A stretch of DNA of 38,009 nt, taken from contig CACYXI010000069.1 of the NCBI GenBank assembly GCA_902778265.1, forward strand, positions 1 to 38,009. The letters run 5' to 3'. Of this stretch, positions 24,842-30,497 are shown one piece after another. The notes under the pieces are model-generated. The model was given only the letters and a program-made list of their open reading frames with translations. It searched no databases and was not told where the DNA came from. The first letter of the stretch is position 1, and every line of letters begins with the position of its first letter. Origin of the DNA: an uncultured Bacteroidales bacterium (GTDB taxonomy: Bacteria; Bacteroidota; Bacteroidia; Bacteroidales; Bacteroidaceae). The position numbers and the translations under genes are program-made.

Positions 24842-24904
24842 GAAAAACGGTGTTTTTATCCTCCGTACCAAAGTCGGTGCAAAGTCGGTGATAATACCAT
24901 TAGA

Positions 24905-24933
24905 TAGCGGAGGATCATCGAGTTTGGTTCGGA
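24905..24933 (+). repeat. Half-copy of the TAGCGGAGG..CATCGAGTTTGG repeat
   Basis: 29 bases that differ at two positions from 25625-25653. The two copies are in the same orientation on either side of the lipoprotein gene at 25104-25550. Confidence 0.8.
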
Positions 24934-25031
24934 AGAATAAGGGGGATCATTGGAGGGAGAACAGCCATAAAAGCATCGGTATATCCTTTTTTTTTAGCCT
25001 CTGAACTTAGTAAAGGCATAGCAAGGGGGGA

Positions 25032-25068
25032 ATGGGAATTTAGTGGGCTGAGAAAAGACAATTCCCAT
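25032..25068 (-). terminator. Hairpin downstream of the lipoprotein gene
   Basis: ATGGGAATT (25032-25040) pairs with AATTCCCAT (25060-25068) around a 19-base loop. No T run follows on the minus strand, so termination is uncertain. Confidence 0.35.
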
Positions 25069-25103
25069 ACCTCCAAGGAAATGCAAGGCTGTGTGGGAAT
25101 AAG

Positions 25104-25550
25104 TCACTTTACTAAAATGTAATTCTCTTTGGGTCTATTGTATATATTAGAATCCATAGGGGATATATAATAGTTTGTGATATCAATCAGACTATCGTTT
25201 CGTATAAGAAATTTTTGAGGATAAAATTCACTGACAGAATCTTTGCTATTCATTTTTTCCATGCTTATTATGCTATCAGAAAATAGCAATTCATATTCAT
25301 GAAACATTGTTATTGTATCATTGCTTAAAGTGTATTTGCCAATTACAGATAATCCAGCTTCTGAATATTGTTCATAGGTCATGTGAGTTTTTTTGATAAT
25401 TATATAATTCCTATATATAGGAGGTCCAAAATCACCAATTCTTCTATATATGTTGAAACATTCTTTTACTCTTTTATCGTCATTTGTAACATTCGTTACA
25501 ATGCATGATTGAAACAACATTATAATAAAAACAATAAAAATATTTCTCAT
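25104..25550 (-). CDS. Small hypothetical lipoprotein
   Basis: 148 residues with a lipoprotein signal (MRNIFIVFIIMLFQSC, Cys16). The rest is Asn/Ile/Tyr-rich with no recognised domain; repeated DS-I-S/DSL-type turns suggest a small beta fold similar to many Bacteroidetes lipocalin-like lipoproteins, but this is a guess. It is more AT-rich than the neighbouring genes and is bracketed by 29-base direct repeats, which would fit arrival as a cassette. There is no clear promoter. Confidence 0.6.
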   Translation of the reverse strand: MRNIFIVFIIMLFQSCIVTNVTNDDKRVKECFNIYRRIGDFGPPIYRNYIIIKKTHMTYEQYSEAGLSVIGKYTLSNDTITMFHEYELLFSDSIISMEKMNSKDSVSEFYPQKFLIRNDSLIDITNYYISPMDSNIYNRPKENYILVK

Positions 25551-25583
25551 TGCTATTTCGTGAGGTAATTAAAGTTGTAATTT

Positions 25584-25651
25584 CTAACCAAACTCGATGA
25601 AGGTTCGCTTTATGTCCGCTATTATAGCGGAGGTTCATCGAGTTTGGTTAG
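25584..25651. repeat. Perfect 18-bp inverted repeat with nested TCCGCTA/TAGCGGA hairpin
   Basis: CTAACCAAACTCGATGAA (25584-25601) and its exact complement (25634-25651), with inner arms TCCGCTA (25615-25621) and TAGCGGA (25625-25631). It lies between the end of dsbD and the lipoprotein gene and may also end transcription. Confidence 0.85.
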
Positions 25652-25691
25652 GAGGATGAGCGAAGGGAAAGCGTTATATCAGCGAATGAGG

Positions 25692-27077
25692 TTACTTCAA
25701 TCCTTCTTTCAGAAACGAGATATAAGCATCAATGTCCTCATCGTAGGAGCGAGGGGAGGTGAGAAGGTTGCCTTCATTATCAAGGAGAACGTAGAAAGGC
25801 TGGGTGTTAGAGCCGAACTTGGTGCGCTGCAGATAGCTCCACTTGTCGCCTACGGTGCGAAGCTTGCGAGGCTGATTGTTCTCCATGACCTCAATAGGCT
25901 CAGGGAGAGGAGTCTTGTCGTCAACGAAGAGCTGGATGAGAACGTAGTCGTTGGATATCATTTCCTTCACTCGCTCATCAGTCCATACTGCAGCCTCCAT
26001 CTTTCGGCAGTTCACACATCCATAGCCTGTGAAATCTATCATTACCGGCTTTCCTTCAGCCTTTGCCGCCTGTATGCCAGAGTCATAGTCCTTGTATCGG
26101 GCTTCCACCGTCTCGCTCTTATAGAGGTTGAAATCCTGAGTGCTCATAGGAGGTGCGAAGGCAGAGACCGCCTTGCATGGAGCACCCCAGAGTCCGGGAA
26201 CCATGTAGAGGGCAAAGGCGAATGAGCCGAGGGCAAAGAAGAATCGTGGAACGGAGGTGCGCTGGTTGATGATCTTCTCGCCCATCTCGTCATATTCATC
26301 TTCGTCGTGAGGGAAACGGATCCAGCCAATGAGGTAGCATCCGAGGAGGGAGAAGAGGATTATCCAGAGGGAGAGAAAGATTTCGCGGTCGAGTATGTGC
26401 CAGCCGTAGGCAAGGTCGGCTACTGACAGGAACTTTAATGAAAATGCAAGTTCTATGAAACCGAGAGTCACCTTGATGCGGTTCATCCAGTTGCCTGACT
26501 TCGGTGCTGACTTCAGCCATGAAGGGAAGAAGGCAAAGAGGGTGAACGGAAGGGCAAGGGCGAGGGCGAATCCGAACATTCCAACTGCTGGAGCTATGAT
26601 ACTGCCTGATGTTCCCATCTCCACGAGGAGGAATCCGATTATAGGTCCGGTGCATGAGAAACTGACCAGTACCAATGTGAATGCCATGAGGAAGATGCTC
26701 AGCAACCCCGATGTTGAAGATGCTTTCTTGTCAACGGCATTGTTCCAAGAAGAGGGTAGGGTGATTTCGAAGCCACCAAGGAATGAGGCTCCGAATACTA
26801 CGAGCATAAGGAAGAAGAAGATGTTGAAGATGGCATTAGTTGACAAGGCATTGAGTGCCGATGCCCCGAAGATTGCGGTTACGGCAAGTCCGAGAGTGAG
26901 GTAGATCACGATGATTGATATACCATATATAATAGCAGAACTTTTGCCGCCTCCTTTCTTTAGGAAGAAACTGACGGTCATAGGTATGATAGGCCATACG
27001 CAAGGAGTGAGCAGGGCAATGAGTCCGCCGAGGAAGCCGAGGAGGAAAGTAGCCCCTAACCCCGACCCTTCTCCCAT
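25692..27077 (-). CDS. dsbD: DsbD-type thiol:disulfide interchange protein, membrane and thioredoxin part (second piece of a split gene)
   Basis: 461 residues as an independent frame. Eight or so membrane helices form the DsbD/CcdA core, with the electron-carrying cysteines Cys26 (LLTPCVWPIIPM) and Cys142 (VSFSCTGPIIG). The C-terminal thioredoxin domain (about 325-461) has the active site GYGCVNCRKME (Cys354, Cys357). It passes reducing power from cytoplasmic thioredoxin to periplasmic proteins. The ATG lies inside a GC-rich palindrome. Reading the upstream A10 run one base differently joins this frame seamlessly to the preceding alpha-domain frame, giving a standard protein of about 688 residues. 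So this is not a stand-alone gene by origin. Confidence 0.9.
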   Translation of the reverse strand: MGEGSGLGATFLLGFLGGLIALLTPCVWPIIPMTVSFFLKKGGGKSSAIIYGISIIVIYLTLGLAVTAIFGASALNALSTNAIFNIFFFLMLVVFGASFLGGFEITLPSSWNNAVDKKASSTSGLLSIFLMAFTLVLVSFSCTGPIIGFLLVEMGTSGSIIAPAVGMFGFALALALPFTLFAFFPSWLKSAPKSGNWMNRIKVTLGFIELAFSLKFLSVADLAYGWHILDREIFLSLWIILFSLLGCYLIGWIRFPHDEDEYDEMGEKIINQRTSVPRFFFALGSFAFALYMVPGLWGAPCKAVSAFAPPMSTQDFNLYKSETVEARYKDYDSGIQAAKAEGKPVMIDFTGYGCVNCRKMEAAVWTDERVKEMISNDYVLIQLFVDDKTPLPEPIEVMENNQPRKLRTVGDKWSYLQRTKFGSNTQPFYVLLDNEGNLLTSPRSYDEDIDAYISFLKEGLK

Positions 27078-27098
27078 AATGGGGAAGGGAGTAGTTAC
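27052..27098 (-). repeat. GC-rich palindromic repeat variant inside dsbD
   Basis: CCCTTCTCCCATAATGGGGAAGGGAG-type core with a CCCCTAACCCCGA flank. It is translated within the split gene and contains the ATG at 27077. Confidence 0.7.
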
Positions 27099-27112
27099 AC
27101 TCTGTCCGTTAT

Positions 27113-27155
27113 TGGGTGTTAGGTGTTGGGTGTTAGGTGTTGGGGTATCAGGTGT
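27113..27155. repeat. GGTGTTGGGTG-type repeat inside the dsbD linker
   Basis: Units GGGTGTTAGGTGTTGGGTGT, as at 28348-28433. In the restored frame it encodes a TPDTPTPNTQHLTP linker. Confidence 0.75.
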
Positions 27156-27184
27156 TGATGTGATACTGTCCAGTTCACTTTCTT

Positions 27185-27757
27185 CTATTTGCGTTTTTTT
27201 TTTACAGCGGTAGTACTATCTACTCCCTTCCCCCGAGCGGGGGAAGGGGTGGGGTTAGGGGCTATTCCACTATAATTGAAGTCAACGCTTGTTGGTGGAA
27301 GACACGTTTCATCGTTGCAGGCACCAAATTCAAAGTAACCTTCAATCTTGTATTCCTTGCCTGTCAGTTTCACTTTTTGGGTAAAGACAACGTTGTTCTC
27401 AAAGAAAGCCACCTCACCTTTCCATATATCGTCATACTTCTTCGTGGCAGGTTTGTTGGCTTTCAGCGCACCTTCAAGTTTTGCACCTTCTATCTTATCC
27501 ACGTTGAAAGATGCTGCTATCGGTCCATGCTTCTCCTCTGGGGCATACACATGCCATCCCTTATCCATTGTACCAGAGAAGGAAATGGTTATCTCGTCAG
27601 GAGCAGTCTGCTGCATGGAGGCTGTGAACTTGACTTGGGCGTGGAGAGCCACCGCAACAAAGAAGAAGAGAAATAAGACCCACCCCCTTGCCCCTCCCAT
27701 AAAGGGAGGGGAGTAGATAGTCTTTTTGATTATGGAGACCATTTTATTATTTTCCAT
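27185..27757 (-). CDS. dsbD: DsbD alpha (N-terminal periplasmic) domain, first piece of split dsbD
   Basis: 190 residues. The signal peptide is unusual: after MENNKMVSIIKKT, a palindromic repeat encodes IYSPPFMGGARGWV, followed by the hydrophobic LFLFFFVAVALHAQ. The mature domain (about 42-165) is the DsbD N-terminal fold that hands electrons to periplasmic partners, with the cysteine pair FGACNDETCLPP (Cys147, Cys152). The tail (GIAPNPTPSPARGKG) comes from another palindrome. Translation then reaches an A10 run and stops at TAG two codons later. A -1 shift on the A run continues into the membrane part. A pseudogene, a slippage-expressed gene or a sequence error are all possible. Confidence 0.88.
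   Translation of the reverse strand: MENNKMVSIIKKTIYSPPFMGGARGWVLFLFFFVAVALHAQVKFTASMQQTAPDEITISFSGTMDKGWHVYAPEEKHGPIAASFNVDKIEGAKLEGALKANKPATKKYDDIWKGEVAFFENNVVFTQKVKLTGKEYKIEGYFEFGACNDETCLPPTSVDFNYSGIAPNPTPSPARGKGVDSTTAVKKKRK
27194..27203 (-). other. A10 homopolymer where the dsbD frame breaks
   Basis: Ten A on the minus strand, read GTA-AAA-AAA-AAA-CGC-AAA-TAG. Re-reading one A (-1 shift) or adding one A gives AAA-ACG-CAA-ATA-GAA, open to the ATG of the membrane part and beyond. Confidence 0.85.
27211..27263 (+). repeat. GC-rich palindromic repeat variant inside dsbD (alpha-domain tail)
   Basis: TACTCCCTTCCCCCGAGCGGGGGAAGGG-type core, flank GTGGGGTTAGGGG. It sits a few bases from the A10 run. 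Confidence 0.75.
27677..27720 (-). repeat. GC-rich palindromic repeat in the dsbD signal-peptide codons
   Basis: Core CCCCTCCCATAAAGGGAGGGG with a GACCCACCCCC flank; codes for IYSPPFMGGARGWV. Confidence 0.85.
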
Positions 27758-27788
27758 ATTAAATGATTGTTTTGATTAGAAGCTTGTA

Positions 27789-27830
27789 ATTACTCCCCTC
27801 CCTTTATGGGAGGGGTGAGGGGGTGGGGCT
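27789..27830 (+). repeat. GC-rich palindromic repeat between carbonic anhydrase and dsbD
   Basis: TTACTCCCCTCCCTTTATGGG then AGGGGTGAGGGGGTGGGG. It is inverted relative to the copy at 27677-27720, about 70 bases away, forming a REPIN-like pair around the dsbD start. Confidence 0.85.
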
Positions 27831-27832
27831 GG

Positions 27833-28342
27833 TTATTTGTCTTTCAAGTATTCCTTCGCATACTCCACATAGTGGGCGGCGAAACTTTCTGCCTGATTAG
27901 GCTTTGTCTGCTTAATGAACTTGGCAGGAACTCCACCCCATATCTCGTGAGCACCAATCTTTGTGTTGGAGAGTACGAGAGCACCTGCGGCAACAACAGC
28001 ACCTTCGCCAACTTCTGCACCATCAAGTATTGTGCTACCCATGCCAACGAGGCACCCCTTGCGGAGAGTACAGGCATGTACCGTAGCGTTATGTCCTATG
28101 GTCACATCATCCTCCATAATGGTAGGGCCTGTGGTGTTAGTGACGTGAACAACAGCACCATCCTGCACGTTGCATCTGTTGCCCATTGTAATAGGAGCAA
28201 CATCACCACGTACTGTGGCGCCAAACCAGACTGAGCACTCGTCACCCATTGTGACATCGCCTACAACAGCAGCGTTCTCGCTGAAGTAGCATTCCTTTCC
28301 CCACTTTGGAGAAAGACCTTTGTATGATTTAATTATAGCCAT
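27833..28342 (-). CDS. Gamma-class carbonic anhydrase family protein (left-handed beta-helix)
   Basis: 169 residues of hexapeptide repeats ([LIV]-G-x-x-x-x), the left-handed beta-helix fold of gamma carbonic anhydrases, YrdA and PaaY. The three zinc-ligand histidines are in place (His66 in VVHVT; His84 and His89 in IGHNATVHAC), as is Arg45 of VRGDVAPI. It is a trimeric cytoplasmic enzyme of the CamH/YrdA type; carbonic anhydrase activity is not proven for all members. It lies between luxS and dsbD on the same strand, with palindromic repeats in both gaps, so co-transcription is possible but interrupted by strong hairpins. Confidence 0.9.
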   Translation of the reverse strand: MAIIKSYKGLSPKWGKECYFSENAAVVGDVTMGDECSVWFGATVRGDVAPITMGNRCNVQDGAVVHVTNTTGPTIMEDDVTIGHNATVHACTLRKGCLVGMGSTILDGAEVGEGAVVAAGALVLSNTKIGAHEIWGGVPAKFIKQTKPNQAESFAAHYVEYAKEYLKDK

Positions 28343-28347
28343 TTCTT

Positions 28348-28433
28348 TGGTGTTGGGTGTTAGGTGTTGGGTGTTGGTGGCTTGTAGCGACGATGCTATA
28401 CGCCATCACCCGACACCCATCACCCATTAGCTA
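28348..28433. repeat. GGTGTTGGGTG-family inverted repeat between luxS and the carbonic anhydrase gene
   Basis: The left half has GGTGTTGGGTGTTAGGTGTT, the core has CTTGTAGCG...CTATACG, and the right half has ATCACCCGACACCCATCACCC. Same design as 12061-12133. Confidence 0.75.
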
Positions 28434-28436
28434 AAG

Positions 28437-28952
28437 TTATGCATCAAAGAACACCTTCCCGTTCGTGTCCTCTGGCCTTACTATCCCCGGATATTCACAA
28501 TAGAAATCCTCTTTGAGACGCTTCACATAGCGACGAGCCTCGTATTTAGCCATAGGGAGGTCGTGCATGAGGTAGTTTCCGCAGGTAGCGGCAGTAGTGC
28601 CAGGAACCTCATCGTCATAGTCAACGACATACTGGAAGGCAGCAATCATAAGCTGGCGAATCTCCTCGCAAGAGTACTTACCTTTTAATATAAGGTAGTT
28701 GCCTGTGAGGCATCCCATAGGTCCCCAGTAAATAACGTTATCCTTCCAACCGTCGAGGTTGCGAAGGTATGTAGCAACAAGATGCTCTATTGTATGAATG
28801 GCAGCAGGATTGAGACAAGGCTCATGGTTAGGTGCTGTCATACGAATGTCGTAGGTAGTGATCGCTGCACCGTTCACTTCATCCTGACGTGATATATAGA
28901 TGCCTGGTTGAAGGTTAGTGTGGTCAACTGCAAAGCTAGGTATTAAGTCCAT
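28437..28952 (-). CDS. luxS: S-ribosylhomocysteine lyase (autoinducer-2 synthesis)
   Basis: 171 residues. The zinc site is complete: His53-Thr-Ile-Glu56-His57 (HTIEHLVATYLRN) and Cys124 in ATCGNY. Glu56 and Cys81 (GCLTGNY) are the catalytic residues. The enzyme splits S-ribosylhomocysteine into homocysteine and DPD, the precursor of AI-2, as part of the activated methyl cycle; cytoplasmic. The promoter is at 29129-29160, so the leader of about 170 bases is filled by AGTAAATA-type repeats. A nucleosidase (mtnN) partner is not in the window. Confidence 0.96.
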   Translation of the reverse strand: MDLIPSFAVDHTNLQPGIYISRQDEVNGAAITTYDIRMTAPNHEPCLNPAAIHTIEHLVATYLRNLDGWKDNVIYWGPMGCLTGNYLILKGKYSCEEIRQLMIAAFQYVVDYDDEVPGTTAATCGNYLMHDLPMAKYEARRYVKRLKEDFYCEYPGIVRPEDTNGKVFFDA

Positions 28953-28957
28953 CTTTA

Positions 28958-29115
28958 TTAATTACTAATTACGAATTACCTATTTACTATGTACTATTTA
29001 TTTACTAATTGATTTTATTTACTATTTTCATCAATCGCAAATAGTAAATACCCATACTGCAATTGGAAATAGTACATCAATAGTACATAGTAAATAGCTA
29101 AATAGTAAATAGCTT
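28958..29115. repeat. AGTAAATA-type inverted repeat cluster in the luxS leader
   Basis: The left half has ATTTACTATGTACTATTTATTTACT, broken up by AATTAC words. The right half has its complements (ATAGTACATAGTAAATAGC, AATAGTAAATAGC). The arms can fold back on each other over about 150 bases. Confidence 0.75.
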
Positions 29116-29128
29116 CTATTCCTGAGTG

Positions 29129-29160
29129 CAAATTTATGAAAAAATTTTTTAACAACCAAA
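29129..29160 (-). promoter_or_regulatory. luxS: luxS promoter
   Basis: The minus strand has TTTG (29160-29157), 20 bases, then TAAATTTG (29136-29129). Expected start near 29122. Confidence 0.65.
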
Positions 29161-29229
29161 AAAAACTGGCATTTTGATGCTGAAAGTTTGTTAAAGGGTA
29201 TTACTAATTCTTATAATCAAAGCCTACAA

Positions 29230-29261
29230 TTTGGTGGTTTCAATTCGTTTTCATACCTTTG
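29230..29261 (+). promoter_or_regulatory. Promoter of the coiled-coil lipoprotein gene
   Basis: TTTG (29230-29233), 20 bases, then TACCTTTG (29254-29261): a near-ideal Bacteroidetes housekeeping promoter. Confidence 0.75.
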
Positions 29262-29412
29262 CACCCAGAAATGAAAAAGTAAAAAGTAATAAGTAAAAAG
29301 TGGCAAATCACGCCAGTTAGCTGTAAGACTAATCATACTTTTTAATTTTTATCTTTTAACTTCAACTTTCTGGGATGGTATATAAAATTATTCACCTAAT
29401 ATAAAAATAAAA

Positions 29413-30279
29413 ATGCAAACAAAAAATTTACTTTCAGTTGCAGCTTTCGCATTTGCTGCAATCACACTTGGCTCTTGTGGCAATCAGGCAGAGCAGGCAC
29501 AGAAGGAGCTTGACTCACTTCGTAACGTAGTAGCAGAGCAGCAGAACCAGCTTCAGGCTGACGAGGAGTTCACTGACGCTATCAACTTCTCTATGGACAG
29601 CGTTGTTGCTGCCGAGGGTATCATTATGAAGAACAACGAGGGTGGTGTTCCTAACCGTCAGCGTCTCAAGCAGAACGTTGAGGCTTACAAGACTATCCTC
29701 CAGAAGTATCGCGATAAGATCACTAAGCTTCAGGCAAGCCTCAGAAATCAGAAGAGCGCTCATGCTAAGCAGATGCAGGAGATGCTCGAGAAGATGCAGG
29801 CTCAGCTCGACGAGAAGGATGCACAGATCGAGGAACTCAAGAAGCAGATCGAGGATAAGAACGTTAGCATCGCTGAGCTCAACACTCAGGTAACTAACCT
29901 CGGTAACAACGTTAAGGAGCTTACTGACCAGAACACAGCTCAGGCTCAGACTATCACAGCTCAGACTGACAAGATGAACGAGGCTTACTTCATCATCGAC
30001 ACCTCTAAGAACCTCAAGGCTAAGGGCCTCATGGTTGGTGGTGGTCTCTTCTCTAAGAAGAAGCTCGACCTCAGCGCTGGCGACCTCTCTAAGCTCACAA
30101 AGATCGATATGCGTGCTAAGAAGACATTCTCTATCCCAAGCGCTAAGCCTAAGATCCTCACACAGGCTCCTGCTGGTTCTTACACAATTACTAAGACTGG
30201 TGACAAGTCATCTACTCTGACTATCACAGACGTAGCTAAGTTCTGGAGCTTGAGCAACGTACTCGTTATCTCTTACTAA
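29413..30279 (+). CDS. Highly expressed coiled-coil lipoprotein
   Basis: 288 residues with a lipoprotein signal (MQTKNLLSVAAFAFAAITLG then SC, Cys22). Residues about 26-190 are a nearly continuous coiled coil rich in Gln, Lys, Glu and Leu (LDSLRNVVAEQQNQ; MLEKMQAQLDEKDAQIEELK). A C-terminal beta-rich part of about 90 residues follows (FSKKKLDLSAGDLSKLTKID). It should be anchored in the outer or inner membrane and could act as a spacer or oligomer. Codon choice is extreme (CTC, AAG, CAG, GCT), a sign of abundant expression, in line with its strong promoter and perfect terminator. No enzymatic motif is seen. Confidence 0.75.
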   Translation: MQTKNLLSVAAFAFAAITLGSCGNQAEQAQKELDSLRNVVAEQQNQLQADEEFTDAINFSMDSVVAAEGIIMKNNEGGVPNRQRLKQNVEAYKTILQKYRDKITKLQASLRNQKSAHAKQMQEMLEKMQAQLDEKDAQIEELKKQIEDKNVSIAELNTQVTNLGNNVKELTDQNTAQAQTITAQTDKMNEAYFIIDTSKNLKAKGLMVGGGLFSKKKLDLSAGDLSKLTKIDMRAKKTFSIPSAKPKILTQAPAGSYTITKTGDKSSTLTITDVAKFWSLSNVLVISY

Positions 30280-30306
30280 GAAATAGTATAAAGATAAGTA
30301 ATACAG

Positions 30307-30339
30307 GCACTCGTCCTCACAAGGACGGGTGCTTTTTTT
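30307..30339 (+). terminator. Rho-independent terminator after the coiled-coil lipoprotein
   Basis: GCACTCGTCCT (30307-30317) pairs with AGGACGGGTGC (30322-30332, one T-G pair), followed by seven T. Confidence 0.9.
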
Positions 30340-30410
30340 ATGCGGATAGTCGTATTGCCGATTATATTGCCGATTTTCAGTATCAATATCATTTTTTCTT
30401 TCGATTTATA

Positions 30411-30441
30411 TTTGTTTGTTAAGAATTTTTTTGTACCTTTG
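30411..30441 (+). promoter_or_regulatory. Promoter of the first DUF3857 gene
   Basis: TTTG (30411-30414), 19 bases, then TACCTTTG (30434-30441), 56 bases before the ATG. Confidence 0.75.
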
Positions 30442-30497
30442 CGTCGTTAAATCATGTAAACGATGGTTAAAAATTTAGAACGTATAAAACGAAAACA

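Larger units (their letters stand above)
24785..25103. other. 319-base intergenic region with promoter, repeat half-copy and hairpin
   Basis: It contains the Rpn promoter (24811-24841), a direct duplication CAAAGTCGGTG (twice near 24868-24890), a half-copy of the TAGCGGAGG repeat (24905-24933) and a 9-bp hairpin (25032-25068). No gene is seen. Confidence 0.6.
28953..29412. other. 460-base divergent intergenic region with repeats and two promoters
   Basis: It contains the AGTAAATA-type repeats (28958-29115), the luxS promoter on the minus strand, the coiled-coil lipoprotein promoter on the plus strand, and a leader of about 145 bases with AAAAAGTAA-type words mirrored by ACTTTTTAATTTTT. No gene is seen. 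Confidence 0.65.

Noticed and set aside
25644-26225. 193-codon plus-strand frame antisense to dsbD
   Set aside because: Mirror of the thioredoxin-domain coding sequence, no independent support.
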